The position numbers and the translations under genes were made by a program. 64,000 nucleotides of DNA, taken from positions 114,636 through 178,635 of the forward strand of contig NZ_JAVIFX010000015.1 in the NCBI RefSeq assembly GCF_031157255.1. The letters are read 5' to 3'. Source of the DNA: Bradyrhizobium sp. LHD-71. Its GTDB lineage: Bacteria; Pseudomonadota; Alphaproteobacteria; Rhizobiales; Xanthobacteraceae. A model generated the notes under the pieces. It saw only the letters and a program-made list of their open reading frames with translations. It made no database searches and was not told where the DNA came from. Every line of letters begins with the position of its first letter. Within the stretch, counting starts at the first letter, position 1. Shown here piece by piece: positions 9,942 to 19,515 of this stretch.

Positions 9942-11174
9942 CTAGTCGGTCATGGCCATCGCGCGCAGCGCCTGGCGTTCGCGCGCGGAAAGCTTTTCAG
10001 TTTCCGACTTGAGCTGACCGCAGGCGGCAAGGATATCGCGCCCACGCGGGGTGCGCACCGGCGAGGAATAGCCCGCGTTGAAGATATATTCGGAGAACTT
10101 CTCGATCTGGTCCCAATCCGAGCACTGATATGACGAACCCGGCCACGGATTGAACGGAATGAGATTGATCTTGGCCGGAATGCCCTTCAGTAGTTTCACC
10201 AGCCACTTGGCGTCATCGAGCGAATCGTTGACGCCCTTGAGCATCACATACTCGAAGGTGATGCGCCGGGCGTTCGACAGACCGGGATAGTTGCGGCACG
10301 CTTCCAGCAATTCGGCAATCGGATATTTGCGGTTGAGCGGAACCAGCTCGTTGCGCAAGTCGTCACGCACCGCGTGCAGCGAAATTGCCAGCATCGAGCC
10401 GATCTCTTCGCCGGCGCGCACGATGTTCGGCACCACGCCCGAGGTCGAGAGGGTGATGCGTCGCCGAGAAATGGCGATGCCTTCGTTGTCGGAGACGATC
10501 GCCAGTGCGTCGCGAACGGCGTCGAAGTTGTACAGCGGTTCGCCCATTCCCATCATGACGATGTTGGTGACCAGGCGGTTGCCGTTTGGCGTCTCGCGAT
10601 CGATCCAGTCACCCAGGCGGTCGCGCGCGATCATCACCTGGCCCGCGATCTCGCCCGCGGTGAGATTGCGCACCAGACGCTGCGTGCCCGTGTGGCAGAA
10701 TGAGCAGTTCAGCGTGCAGCCGACCTGCGAGGAAACGCAGAGTGTGCCGCGATCGGTCTCCGGGATATAGACGCATTCTACCTCGTGCGGCCGCTCGGCC
10801 GCGTGACCGCTCGGCAGCCGCAGCAACCATTTGCGGGTGCCATCCTCGGAAATCTGTTCGGCGACGACCTCCGGGCGATCGATGGTGAAATGCTTCTCCA
10901 GTTCCACGCGCAGCGCCTTGGAGACGTTCGTCATCTCGCCGAAGGTCCGCACGCCGCGCACGTAGATCCAGTGCCAGAGCTGCTGCACGCGCATCTTGCG
11001 CTGGTTCTCCGGCACGCCGGCCTGGCCGATGCAGTCGGCGAGTTCGGCGCGCGAAAGGCCGACCAGCGACGGTTTCGCCGGCGGCACATAGGTTTCCAGC
11101 GGCGTTTTCTCGACGAGAACGCCGCGCGCTTGCACACCAGTGGTAGGTTGCGGCTGTACCGCCATCTCTGTCAT
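9942..11174 (-). CDS. rlmN: dual-specificity 23S rRNA A2503 / tRNA A37 C2-methyltransferase
   Basis: This radical-SAM enzyme methylates C2 of A2503 in 23S rRNA and A37 in some tRNAs. The [4Fe-4S]-binding CX3CX2C motif is Cys153, Cys157 and Cys160 in CTLNCSFC, and MGMGEPLYN is the SAM-binding GEP-like motif. The C-terminal methyl-carrying cysteine is in the expected AACGQL context. From ATG 11174 the product is 410 residues; an ATG at 11249 would add 25 non-conserved residues. Confidence 0.93.
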   Translation of the reverse strand: MTEMAVQPQPTTGVQARGVLVEKTPLETYVPPAKPSLVGLSRAELADCIGQAGVPENQRKMRVQQLWHWIYVRGVRTFGEMTNVSKALRVELEKHFTIDRPEVVAEQISEDGTRKWLLRLPSGHAAERPHEVECVYIPETDRGTLCVSSQVGCTLNCSFCHTGTQRLVRNLTAGEIAGQVMIARDRLGDWIDRETPNGNRLVTNIVMMGMGEPLYNFDAVRDALAIVSDNEGIAISRRRITLSTSGVVPNIVRAGEEIGSMLAISLHAVRDDLRNELVPLNRKYPIAELLEACRNYPGLSNARRITFEYVMLKGVNDSLDDAKWLVKLLKGIPAKINLIPFNPWPGSSYQCSDWDQIEKFSEYIFNAGYSSPVRTPRGRDILAACGQLKSETEKLSARERQALRAMAMTD

Positions 11175-11314
11175 CGAAGGTTCCGCGCGGCCGGTCCGGA
11201 CCGCGAATTCGCAGATATCAATTGAGGCGTCACTGAATACGCCAGACATGGCGCTTTACCGCGCCAGAATCAATAACTTCGGCCCAAGGGCACCCGACAA
11301 GGCACCCGGCCTGT

Positions 11315-11893
11315 CTAGCGCTTGCAGTCCTGGGCGAGGCGATCCAGGGCCTGCGACAGCCCCTTCAGCGAGTAGACGTCGATGCTCTCGGTGCCGCGCG
11401 ACGATACGCCCTTGACGGTGACGTCGGAACCCTTGCGCAGCGCGTCGACCATCTTTTCCTCCTCGGCCGCGTTCTTGATCCAGAGACCGTCGCCCTGCGT
11501 GTACATCGCGTAGCGGCTGCCCGAGACTTCAAGACTGCCTTCGGAGCCAGGCTTCAGCGGATAGCCGATCATGATCGAGACCTCATTGCTCACCTTCTCC
11601 TGCGGCCGCGTGGAGATGAACGCGTAGGCGGGATCACGTGGGCGGTTCGGTGGATCGGTCTTCATCGACGACGGCTTGGCGAGCGCGAAGCAGACTTTCT
11701 TGCCACCGGGCGAGGCTACATACGCGCCCCAGCTGCCGAATTGACCGACCAGCGTCGGCTCGGCGCCGCCGGCAGCCGCAGCTGCCTCCTGCTTGGGGGA
11801 CGACTTGGCAGCCTGTGTGTTGGCCGGCACGGCCCACACACAGGCGAGCACCGCGGCCATGTACGCTGCCAGACGGACAGTCCCTCGTTGCAT
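11315..11893 (-). CDS. invasion-associated locus B (IalB) family periplasmic protein
   Basis: The 192-residue product starts with a signal peptide (MQRGTVRLAAYMAAVLACVWAVPANTQA in type), followed by a low-complexity Lys/Ala linker. It then has the IalB-type beta domain with FGSWGAYV, KVCFALAKP and the final LDRLAQDCKR, which leaves two cysteines able to form a disulfide. IalB was named from Bartonella, where it promotes erythrocyte entry; free-living Rhizobiales carry many copies without a known role. Longer in-frame starts lie upstream but only this one gives a signal peptide. Confidence 0.85.
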   Translation of the reverse strand: MQRGTVRLAAYMAAVLACVWAVPANTQAAKSSPKQEAAAAAGGAEPTLVGQFGSWGAYVASPGGKKVCFALAKPSSMKTDPPNRPRDPAYAFISTRPQEKVSNEVSIMIGYPLKPGSEGSLEVSGSRYAMYTQGDGLWIKNAAEEEKMVDALRKGSDVTVKGVSSRGTESIDVYSLKGLSQALDRLAQDCKR

Positions 11894-12104
11894 CGTGAAA
11901 ACCCTCGTTCGTTCAAGCACGTCCGGCATGGGAGAATCCGGAAAGGCGCGACTGGAATAGACGGGAAAGGCGAAATTGTGAAGGCAGTTCCGCCTTGAGC
12001 TGCACGCGCGTTGCAACCGCCTAACCGCCAGAATCGGCATTGTCGCCTTTGGCCAAATCCGCCATGAAAGCGGCCACTCACAACCACGCGCAACGGTGAC
12101 CCTG

Positions 12105-13079
12105 ATGAAAGCGATCATTTGCTCGCAATGGTGCGAACCCGAAGACCTCGTGCTCGGCAATCTGCCTGATCCGGTCGCCGGGCCCGGCGAAGTGGTGATC
12201 GCGATCAAAGCCGCGGCGCTGAACTTCTTCGACATTCTGATGGTGCAGGGAAAGTATCAGACCAAGCCGCCCTTTCCGTTCTCGCCAGCCGCGGAGATCG
12301 CCGGCATGATCGAGAGCGTCGGCGCTGGCGTGACCGATCTCAAGGTCGGTGACCGGGTCGTGTCCTCGATCGGCTTCAACGGCGCGCGCGAAAAGGTCGC
12401 AGCACCAGCGGCGATGACCGCGAAGATTCCGGACAGCCTCGATTACGATCGCGCCGCGGGCGTGATCCTGATTTATTCGACTGCGCTGCACGCACTGGAA
12501 GATCGTGCCGATCCAAAGCCCGGCGAAACGCTGGTCGTGCTCGGCGCTGCCGGCGGCACGGGGCTCGCCGCGATCGAGATCGGCAAGCTGATGGGCTTGC
12601 GCGTGGTGGCCTGCGCATCGTCGGACGACAAGCTCAAGTTCTGCAAGGAGCACGGCGCGGACGTTCTCTTCAACTATGCGAAGGAAGATCTCAAAGAAGG
12701 CCTGAAGAAGATCGGCGGCGCGAAGGGCATCGACATCGTGTTCGATCCGGTCGGCGGCGACTTCACCGAGCCGGCGCTACGCTCGCTTGGCTGGAAAGGA
12801 CGGCTGCTGGTGATCGGGTTCGCGTCAGGACCGATCCCACGCATTCCGCTGAACCTTCCGCTGCTGAAAAGCTGCGACATCCGTGGCGTGTTCTGGGGCG
12901 GCTTCGCCAAGGCATTCCCGGACAAGAGCCGCGCCAACCTCGAGCGGATTGTGCAATGGGCCGCGGACGGAAAGCTTTCTTCCCACGTTCATGCGACCTT
13001 CCCACTGGCGAAAACGTCCGAGGCGATGGCCGTGCTGTCCAGCCGCAAGGCGATGGGCAAGGTGATTCTGCATCCCTAA
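12105..13079 (+). CDS. NADPH:quinone oxidoreductase-like MDR-family enzyme
   Basis: The 324-residue cytoplasmic enzyme has the medium-chain reductase layout: a GroES-like N-domain with FFDILMVQGKYQTKPPFPF, then a Rossmann domain with LGAAGGTGLAAIEIGK near residues 147-162. No zinc-ligand cysteine cluster is present, which fits the quinone oxidoreductase branch. I took ATG 12105; a GTG three codons upstream (12096) is possible. It is divergent from the IalB-like gene. Substrate could be quinones or enoyl compounds. Confidence 0.88.
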   Translation: MKAIICSQWCEPEDLVLGNLPDPVAGPGEVVIAIKAAALNFFDILMVQGKYQTKPPFPFSPAAEIAGMIESVGAGVTDLKVGDRVVSSIGFNGAREKVAAPAAMTAKIPDSLDYDRAAGVILIYSTALHALEDRADPKPGETLVVLGAAGGTGLAAIEIGKLMGLRVVACASSDDKLKFCKEHGADVLFNYAKEDLKEGLKKIGGAKGIDIVFDPVGGDFTEPALRSLGWKGRLLVIGFASGPIPRIPLNLPLLKSCDIRGVFWGGFAKAFPDKSRANLERIVQWAADGKLSSHVHATFPLAKTSEAMAVLSSRKAMGKVILHP

Positions 13080-13144
13080 GCATCACCGCGAGCGCCTCGC
13101 GGCCAGTGGAGGCGCAAAAGTCCGACGCGCTGGGAGCGCCGGAG

Positions 13145-13552
13145 TTACCCGCCGTTGAGCGCGGCGTCGAGGTCCTTGTCATCGACCCCGCGCACCAGCG
13201 CCCGGCGTGCGGCTTCGCGATGATCGGGGCGGATATTGCTGGCGACCATCCGGAGTGCTGACATGAGCACGGCGGCGTCGTCGGTAAAGCCCAGCACCGG
13301 CAACAGGTCCGGCATGAAATCCAACGGCAGCACGAAATAGGCGAGCGCCGCGAGCAGCGACAACTGAACACGCCGCGGCGTCGTGCGGTCGAACGCACAA
13401 TAGTAAGCGGCGAGCAGATCCTCCGCGAACGGCAGCCGAGCGGCGAACCGCTTGAACTTGGCCTTGAAGCGCTTGCGAACGCTCTCGGAATCCTGCGCCA
13501 ACTTCTGCGCAGGCTCGAAGTCGTCTGCGTTGAAATGCGTTGTGCTCATCAT
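13145..13552 (-). CDS. DUF1232 (YkvA-like) membrane-associated protein
   Basis: This 135-residue protein carries the DUF1232 core RRVQLSLLAALAYFVLPLDFMPDLLPVLGFTDDAAVL, with the hallmark PxDxxPDxxPxxGxxDD pattern around residues 73-92. The central hydrophobic stretch suggests membrane association. Function of the family is not established. Two adjacent ATGs (13552 and 13549) could start translation. It lies 41 bases downstream of phhB on the same strand. Confidence 0.85.
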   Translation of the reverse strand: MMSTTHFNADDFEPAQKLAQDSESVRKRFKAKFKRFAARLPFAEDLLAAYYCAFDRTTPRRVQLSLLAALAYFVLPLDFMPDLLPVLGFTDDAAVLMSALRMVASNIRPDHREAARRALVRGVDDKDLDAALNGG

Positions 13553-13593
13553 GGTCAAAAGTTGGTGACTCTGAGGTGCAATTGCAAGCGGCC

Positions 13594-13887
13594 CTACCGC
13601 CCGGCGATGGCGTCCATGGCCGCGGCAAGCGCCGTATCCTTGGCCGTCAGCCCGCCGGCATCGTGGGTCGACAGCACCACTTCGACGGTCTTGTAGACGT
13701 TCTTCCATTCGGGGTGGTGGTCGTTCTTTTCGGCCACCAGCGCGGCCCGGCTCATGAAGCCGAACGCTTCGTTGAAATCCTTGAAAACAAACGTCTTTGC
13801 GATAGCGTCGCGGCCCGGCACCTCGGCCCAGCCGATCAGCTTCGCCAGCGCCTGTTTGCGGGTCTCGCCTGCCAGTTTCTCGGCCAT
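13594..13887 (-). CDS. phhB: 4a-hydroxytetrahydrobiopterin dehydratase (PCD/DCoH)
   Basis: The 97-residue protein matches pterin-4a-carbinolamine dehydratase over its full length. The catalytic stretch DHHPEW is at residues 56-61, and the third histidine, His75, lies in [12 protein letters not shown]. It regenerates dihydropterin after aromatic hydroxylation. No phenylalanine hydroxylase gene is in the window, so the partner is elsewhere or the protein aids pterin metabolism. A very strong TGAGGAGG ribosome-binding site fixes the start at 13887. Confidence 0.93.
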   Translation of the reverse strand: MAEKLAGETRKQALAKLIGWAEVPGRDAIAKTFVFKDFNEAFGFMSRAALVAEKNDHHPEWKNVYKTVEVVLSTHDAGGLTAKDTALAAAMDAIAGR

Positions 13888-14103
13888 GAATACCTCCTCA
13901 AACGATATCAACGCCTTAGAATTACCATACCCCGCATTGCTGTTTGACGCGCAAAGGTCGGCAGATCGAACGGGCCGACCACCGGGTGCGTCGCCCGCAG
14001 TATCGGAACTGCGATTCGGCCGGAAAGTTGCTATGATGCGTAAGTTACACCGGCAGATCAGAGAGATGACACCCTGAACCTGCAACAGCTTTTTTCGCGG
14101 CCG

Positions 14104-15537
14104 ATGAGCACAGATGGCATCAGCGGCACGACGCTGGCGGCGACGCGACGACGGCGTGGACCGAAGATCATGACGGTGCTGTCGCTGATCGCAGCGGCCA
14201 TCGCGATCATAGCCGCGATCGCCGCTGCGACCTACTACTACAACCGTCCCGTCACTGTGCGCATTGCCGTCGGGCCTCCCAACAGCGACGACTTCAAGGT
14301 CGTGCAATCGATCGCCCGGGTCTTCGACCCACAAGCGGCTGGCCGGGACCGGAGCTCGATTAAGCTGCGAATCGTGCCGACCGAAGGATCGGTGCAGAGC
14401 GCCGTTGCACTGGACACAGGCCAGGCCGATCTCGCGGTGATCCGCGGCGACCAGCAGTTGCCGAAGGATGCGCAGACCGTCGCCACCATGCGCAAGAATG
14501 TCGTCGCCCTCTGGCTGCCGCCGGCCGCCCGACCGAGGGCAACGAAGAGAGCCGCCGAGCCAAAGATCGGGAAGATCGAGGATCTCGCCGGCCACAAGGT
14601 CGGAGTGATTGGTCGCAGCCAGTCCAACGTCAATCTATTGCGGCTGATCCTGCAGCAGTATGGCGTGCCGGAGGAACGGGTCGAGATCGTCCAGTTCGCG
14701 CCGTCCGAAGTGAACGAGGCGATCCGCGGCAACAAAGCCGATGCTTTTTTCGCCGTCGGCCCGGTCAACAGTCAGATTACCACGGATGCAATCGGAGCAA
14801 CGGTGCGCGATGGTGGCGCGCCGACATTCCTGCCGATCGACCTCGCCGATTCGATCGAGAGCAGATATCCGATCTATGACGCCGCCGAGATCTCACCGGG
14901 CGCGTTCGGCAGCGCGCCCGCGCGCCCCGAGGAGACGATCAAGACCATCAGCTTCGGCCATCATATCGTTGCGCGGAAATCCCTGTCCGAAAGCACCGTG
15001 ACAGCGTTCACGCGGCAACTATTCTCGATGCGGCAGGCCCTGATCGCTGCCAATCCCAGCGCTGCGAAGATCGAGGTTCCTGACACCGACAAGGACGCCG
15101 CGATTCCAGTGCATCCCGGTGCCGAAGCCTACGTCGACGGCGAAGAGCGGACATTCATGGACCGCTACAGCGATCTGATCTGGTGGACGATTCTTGGCAT
15201 GTCGCTGCTCGGATCGGCCGGCGCCTGGGCGGCGAGCTATCTGAAGAAGGACGAGCGGACCAACAACACGTCTCTGCGCGAACGACTGCTGGTGATGTTG
15301 TCGCAGGCGCGCAAGGCCTCGAGTCATGAGGAACTCGACGAGATGCAAGCGGAGGCCGACGAAATCCTGCGCGATACGCTTGATTGCTATGAAAGCGGCG
15401 CGATCGAAGCCGGCACCCTGACCGCCTTTCAGATTGCGCTGGAACAGTTCCACAACGCCGTCGCGGACCGCCGCCTGTTCCTCGCCACTGAGCCTGCGCC
15501 GCTCGCACCGGTACGGCCAACCCGCGCCGCGGTTTGA
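14104..15537 (+). CDS. membrane-anchored TAXI-family solute-binding protein
   Basis: The 477-residue product has a TAXI-type (TRAP-associated) periplasmic binding domain at about residues 50-340: [58 protein letters not shown]. Unlike secreted TAXI proteins it is held by an N-terminal membrane segment (about 23-46) and a second near residue 357, followed by a charged, probably helical cytoplasmic tail of some 100 residues. No TRAP permease gene is adjacent. This looks like a sensor-like or membrane-tethered binding protein rather than a standard importer part. Confidence 0.82.
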   Translation: MSTDGISGTTLAATRRRRGPKIMTVLSLIAAAIAIIAAIAAATYYYNRPVTVRIAVGPPNSDDFKVVQSIARVFDPQAAGRDRSSIKLRIVPTEGSVQSAVALDTGQADLAVIRGDQQLPKDAQTVATMRKNVVALWLPPAARPRATKRAAEPKIGKIEDLAGHKVGVIGRSQSNVNLLRLILQQYGVPEERVEIVQFAPSEVNEAIRGNKADAFFAVGPVNSQITTDAIGATVRDGGAPTFLPIDLADSIESRYPIYDAAEISPGAFGSAPARPEETIKTISFGHHIVARKSLSESTVTAFTRQLFSMRQALIAANPSAAKIEVPDTDKDAAIPVHPGAEAYVDGEERTFMDRYSDLIWWTILGMSLLGSAGAWAASYLKKDERTNNTSLRERLLVMLSQARKASSHEELDEMQAEADEILRDTLDCYESGAIEAGTLTAFQIALEQFHNAVADRRLFLATEPAPLAPVRPTRAAV

Positions 15538-15647
15538 GCGCCATTCAATCCCATACGATCACGCGTCACGCGCCAGTTACAGAGGCATTCTAAATCGGTC
15601 GTCCTTGGTACCGCATGCTGGAGCGGTTCGAGTTGGGGGAGGCGACA

Positions 15648-17210
15648 ATGCGCAAGGTGCTGATTTCCCGGCGACACTTCCTGCAAACCTCCACTATCGG
15701 CGGCGCCACGGCGGCGACAGGGCTGTTCACTCCGTTCATCAGCCGCGCATCCGATCGGCCGATCGTGACGCACGGCGTCCAATCCGGCGATATTTCCGGT
15801 GACAGCGGCATGATATGGGCGCGCGCCGATCGCCCTTCACAAATGCTGGTCGAGATCTCAACGACCGAGTCGTTCCGCAATGCGTTGGCGCTGCCGCCTG
15901 TCGCAGCGATGCCCGAGAGCGACTTTTGCGTAAAGCGCTTGCTCGAGAATCTCCCTTCCGGTCAGACCATCTTTTATCGGGTGAAATTCCGCGATCTCAA
16001 GCAGATCAACGTCGAGAGCGAACCGGTGACCGGACGATTCCGCACGGCACCCGCCGACCGGCGCGACGTCAGCTTTGTCTGGGGTGGCGATGTCGCTGGC
16101 CAAGGCTGGGGCATCAACACCGACGACGGCGGCATGACAACGTTCGCTGCCATGCGCAAGCACAATCCCGACCTCTTCATCCATTCGGGCGACACGATCT
16201 ATGCAGACGGCCCGATCCTGCCGGAGGTGAAGCTCGCGGACGAGACGGTCTGGAAGAACCTCACAATTCCCGAGAAGGCCAAGGTCGCCGAAACACTCGA
16301 TGAGTACCGTGCAGCCTACAAATACAATCTGCTCGATGAACATCTGCGCGCGTTCAACGCCGACGTGCCGGTGTTCGTGCAGTGGGACGACCATGAGGTG
16401 ACCAACAACTGGTCGCTGTCGAAGCAGCTCCCGTCGGCCTACAAGGAGCGCAACGTGATGCTGCTCGCCGCGCGCGCAGCCCAGGCGTTCCATGAGATGT
16501 TCCCGATCCGGACAAGTGCGACCGAACCCGGACGCATCTACCGCACCATCGCCTACGGTCCGCACCTCGACGTCTTCATGCTCGATGAACGCAGCTACCG
16601 CGGTCCGAACAACGACAACACCCAGACGAGCTACGGCCCTGATTCGTATTTCATCGGCCTCGAGCAGCTCGCCTGGCTAAAGCGGTCATTGGCTGCCTCA
16701 CGCGCGACGTGGAAGGTGATCGCCTCCGACATGCCGATCGGCATCATCGTCGAGGACGACGCCGTCAATCATCGGGGCTCCGAGGCGATCGCCCAGGGTG
16801 ACGGTCCCGCGCTCGGCCGCGAGCTGGAGATCGCCGACCTTCTGCGCTTCATCAAAAGCGCCGGCATCCGCAATACGATGTGGGTGACGGCTGATGTGCA
16901 TTACGCCGCTGCGCATTACTACGATCCGAACAAGGCGCAGTTCCAGGATTTCGATCCGTTCTGGGAGTTCGTCTCGGGCCCGTTGCATGCGGGAACCTTC
17001 GGCCCCGGCAAGCTCGACAACACGTTCGGGCCCGAGTTGAAGTTCGTCAAAGCTCCGGGACCTGGCCGCCAGAATCTGCCGCCATCCGCCGGCATGCAGT
17101 TCTTCGGCCACGCGCGGATCGACGGCGCGACCGGGCAGCTCACCGTGACGATCCGCGATCGCGCCGATAATGCGCTCTGGTCGGTCACGGTTGATCCGAA
17201 ATTCGGTTAA
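15648..17210 (+). CDS. phoD: PhoD-type alkaline phosphatase/phosphodiesterase
   Basis: This 520-residue protein has a Tat signal (SRRHFLQTS at residues 7-15, then hydrophobic run and ISRAS). A PhoD N-terminal beta domain follows with THGVQSGDISGDSGMIWARAD, then the metallophosphatase core with WGGDVAGQGWG, HSGDTIYADGP, QWDDHEVTNNW and TADVHYAAAHYYD. PhoD enzymes release phosphate from phosphodiesters and monoesters in the periplasm using Fe/Ca. GGGGGAGG upstream supports ATG 15648 over one 11 codons earlier. No Pho-box was identified by eye. Confidence 0.9.
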   Translation: MRKVLISRRHFLQTSTIGGATAATGLFTPFISRASDRPIVTHGVQSGDISGDSGMIWARADRPSQMLVEISTTESFRNALALPPVAAMPESDFCVKRLLENLPSGQTIFYRVKFRDLKQINVESEPVTGRFRTAPADRRDVSFVWGGDVAGQGWGINTDDGGMTTFAAMRKHNPDLFIHSGDTIYADGPILPEVKLADETVWKNLTIPEKAKVAETLDEYRAAYKYNLLDEHLRAFNADVPVFVQWDDHEVTNNWSLSKQLPSAYKERNVMLLAARAAQAFHEMFPIRTSATEPGRIYRTIAYGPHLDVFMLDERSYRGPNNDNTQTSYGPDSYFIGLEQLAWLKRSLAASRATWKVIASDMPIGIIVEDDAVNHRGSEAIAQGDGPALGRELEIADLLRFIKSAGIRNTMWVTADVHYAAAHYYDPNKAQFQDFDPFWEFVSGPLHAGTFGPGKLDNTFGPELKFVKAPGPGRQNLPPSAGMQFFGHARIDGATGQLTVTIRDRADNALWSVTVDPKFG

Positions 17211-17258
17211 TGCGCCGGATTTCGAAGGTTTCGCCACACATTCAGCCTGCGGTTGTCG

Positions 17259-17286
17259 TTGTTTTTTGAAGATTCCTGACTATATT
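17259..17286 (+). promoter_or_regulatory. candidate sigma-70 promoter of typA
   Basis: TTGTTT at 17259-17264 and TATATT at 17281-17286 are separated by 16 bases, a plausible -35/-10 pair. It would give an 80-90 base leader before typA that includes a strong hairpin at 17309-17330. Confidence 0.4.
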
Positions 17287-17308
17287 GCGCCGCAACGCGT
17301 GCCCCGAA

Positions 17309-17330
17309 TGCCCGGCCCATCGGCCGGGCA
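17309..17330 (+). promoter_or_regulatory. strong leader hairpin upstream of typA
   Basis: TGCCCGGCC pairs perfectly with GGCCGGGCA around a CATC loop, and TGTTTTG follows four bases later. The position, after a candidate promoter and 45 bases before the typA ATG, fits an attenuator. It could instead be the terminator of phoD or a fragment of a dispersed repeat. Confidence 0.45.
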
Positions 17331-17375
17331 CCGTGTTTTGAGGGGGCGCCCCGGCAAGCCCAATCGGTAGACCCT

Positions 17376-19205
17376 ATGAATTTGCGCAACGTCGCCATCA
17401 TTGCTCACGTCGATCATGGCAAGACCACCCTCGTGGATCGCCTGCTGCAACAGTCCGGCACATTCCGCGAAAATCAGCGTGTCGCTGAGCGGGCGATGGA
17501 CTCCAACGACCTTGAGCGCGAGCGCGGCATCACGATTCTCGCCAAGGCCGCGTCGGTGCAGTGGAAAGACACGCGCATCAACATCGTCGATACGCCAGGC
17601 CACGCCGACTTCGGCGGCGAGGTCGAGCGCATCCTCAACATGGTGGACGGAGCGTTGGTGCTGGTGGATGCCGCCGAAGGGCCCCTGCCGCAAACGAAGT
17701 TCGTGGTCTCGAAGGCGCTGAAGGTTGGGCTGAAGCCGATCGTCGTCATCAACAAGGTCGACCGCCCCGACGCGCGCCCGACCGAAGTGATCAACGAGGT
17801 GTTCGATCTGTTTGCGGCGCTGGACGCCACCGACGAGCAGCTCGACTTCCCGATACTCTACGGTTCGGCCAAGCAGGGCTGGATGGCCGAGAGCGCGGAA
17901 GGTCCGAAGGAAGCGGGCATGCAGCCGCTGTTCGACCTGATCCTGCGCCATGTCGCACCGCCGGTGGTCGAGCAGGGTCCATTCCGCATGATCGGCACCA
18001 TCCTTGAAGCCAATCCTTATCTCGGCCGGCTGATCACCGGCCGAATCACGTCGGGCACCATCAAGCCGAACCAGACGATCAAGGCGATCGACCGCGACGG
18101 CAAGCTGATCGAACAGGGCCGCATTTCGAAGATCCTCGCCTTCCGCGGGCTTGAGCGTACGCCGCTCGATGAAGCCGAGGCCGGCGACATTGTCGCCATT
18201 GCCGGGCTTACCAAGGGCACCGTCGCTGACACGTTCTGCGATCCGAGCGTCGAGGCGCCGCTGACCGCCCAGCCGATCGATCCGCCGACGGTCTCGATGT
18301 CGTTCATCGTCAACAACTCGCCGCTCGCCGGCACCGAGGGCGACAAGGTGACGAGCCGCATGATCCGCGACCGGTTGCTGCGCGAGGCCGAAGGCAACGT
18401 CGCACTGCGCGTGACCGAAGCCGACGACAAGGATTCGATGGAAGTTTCAGGTCGCGGCGAGCTGCAGCTCGCGATCCTGATCGAGACCATGCGCCGCGAG
18501 GGCTTCGAGCTCTCCGTGTCGCGTCCGCGCGTGGTGCTGCAGAAAGACGAGGCGACCGGTGGCTGGATGGAGCCGGTCGAGGAGGTCGTCATCGACGTCG
18601 ACGAGGAGCACTCCGGCGTCGTCGTGCAGAAGATGAGCGAGCGAAAGGCGGAGATGATCGAGATGAAGCCGTCGGGCGGCAACCGCCTGCGGCTCGTGTT
18701 CTACGCGCCGACCCGCGGCTTGATCGGCTATCAGGGCGAGCTCCTGACCGACACGCGCGGCACCGCGGTGATGAACCGCCTGTTCCACGGCTATGCATCC
18801 TACAAGGGCGAAATTCCCGGCCGCCGCAACGGCGTGCTGATCTCCAACGAACAGGGCGAAGCGGTCGCCTATGCGATGTGGAAACTGGAAGACCGCGGCC
18901 CGATGATGATCGAGCCGGGCTGGAAAGTGTATCGCGGCATGATCGTCGGCGAGCATACGCGTGACAACGACCTCGAGATCAATGTGCTGAAGGGCAAGCA
19001 GCTCACCAACATCCGCACCACTTCGAAGGACGAAGCCGTGCGTCTGACGCCGCCGATCAGAATGACCCTGGAGAAGGCGCTGGCCTATATCGAGGACGAT
19101 GAGCTGGTCGAGGTAACACCGAAATCGATTCGGCTGCGCAAGAAATTGCTCGACCCGAACGAGCGCAAGCGCGCTGAGAAAAGCAAGGAAGCGTTGGCGA
19201 GCTAG
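17376..19205 (+). CDS. typA: ribosome-associated GTPase TypA/BipA
   Basis: This 609-residue translational GTPase acts on the 70S ribosome and helps large-subunit assembly and stress adaptation. The G1 motif AHVDHGKTT is at residues 10-18, and the effector region [16 protein letters not shown] and NKVD follow. Domain II, the EF-G-like domains III and V, and the TypA-specific C-terminal domain are present, and the length is standard. It stands alone with its own candidate promoter and leader hairpin. Confidence 0.96.
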   Translation: MNLRNVAIIAHVDHGKTTLVDRLLQQSGTFRENQRVAERAMDSNDLERERGITILAKAASVQWKDTRINIVDTPGHADFGGEVERILNMVDGALVLVDAAEGPLPQTKFVVSKALKVGLKPIVVINKVDRPDARPTEVINEVFDLFAALDATDEQLDFPILYGSAKQGWMAESAEGPKEAGMQPLFDLILRHVAPPVVEQGPFRMIGTILEANPYLGRLITGRITSGTIKPNQTIKAIDRDGKLIEQGRISKILAFRGLERTPLDEAEAGDIVAIAGLTKGTVADTFCDPSVEAPLTAQPIDPPTVSMSFIVNNSPLAGTEGDKVTSRMIRDRLLREAEGNVALRVTEADDKDSMEVSGRGELQLAILIETMRREGFELSVSRPRVVLQKDEATGGWMEPVEEVVIDVDEEHSGVVVQKMSERKAEMIEMKPSGGNRLRLVFYAPTRGLIGYQGELLTDTRGTAVMNRLFHGYASYKGEIPGRRNGVLISNEQGEAVAYAMWKLEDRGPMMIEPGWKVYRGMIVGEHTRDNDLEINVLKGKQLTNIRTTSKDEAVRLTPPIRMTLEKALAYIEDDELVEVTPKSIRLRKKLLDPNERKRAEKSKEALAS

Positions 19206-19515
19206 GTCTGCGCAAAAGACCGCCGCAAGCTCCGGCTTCCACCGTCCCTTGAGGGGAAGCTCGATCGCGAAGCGCTCGGGCGGGGTGACACACTCTCCGC
19301 ACCGTGTGAGGCGGAGTGCGGCCAAGCCAGCGCGTGCAATCGCCCGCAAACCACACACCCGCCCCGCTTGCTTCGCAAGCGAGCGTCCCCTTGCGGCCTT
19401 TGACGGCCCCTCAGACCTTTCGAAAGGATGGCCGAAGCGAGCCCTGCCTGCTTTCGCAGCGGCGACTATATAGGTATGCATGGCATAGTGCCTGAAGCAA
19501 CGGACGCTGGTCAGC
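19206..19515. other. intergenic region between typA and the amine oxidase gene
   Basis: No gene is supported here. It holds a perfect 7-bp hairpin, CGCTTGC-TTC-GCAAGCG at 19365-19381, that may end typA transcription. It also has GC-rich repeat-like sequence around 19230-19330 and an AT-rich ACTATATAGG box near 19465 that could be the -10 of the amine oxidase promoter. Confidence 0.5.
19365..19381. terminator. hairpin downstream of typA
   Basis: CGCTTGC (19365-19371) and GCAAGCG (19375-19381) form a perfect stem around TTC, 160 bases after the typA stop. There is no U tract, so a role in termination is uncertain. Confidence 0.3.
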
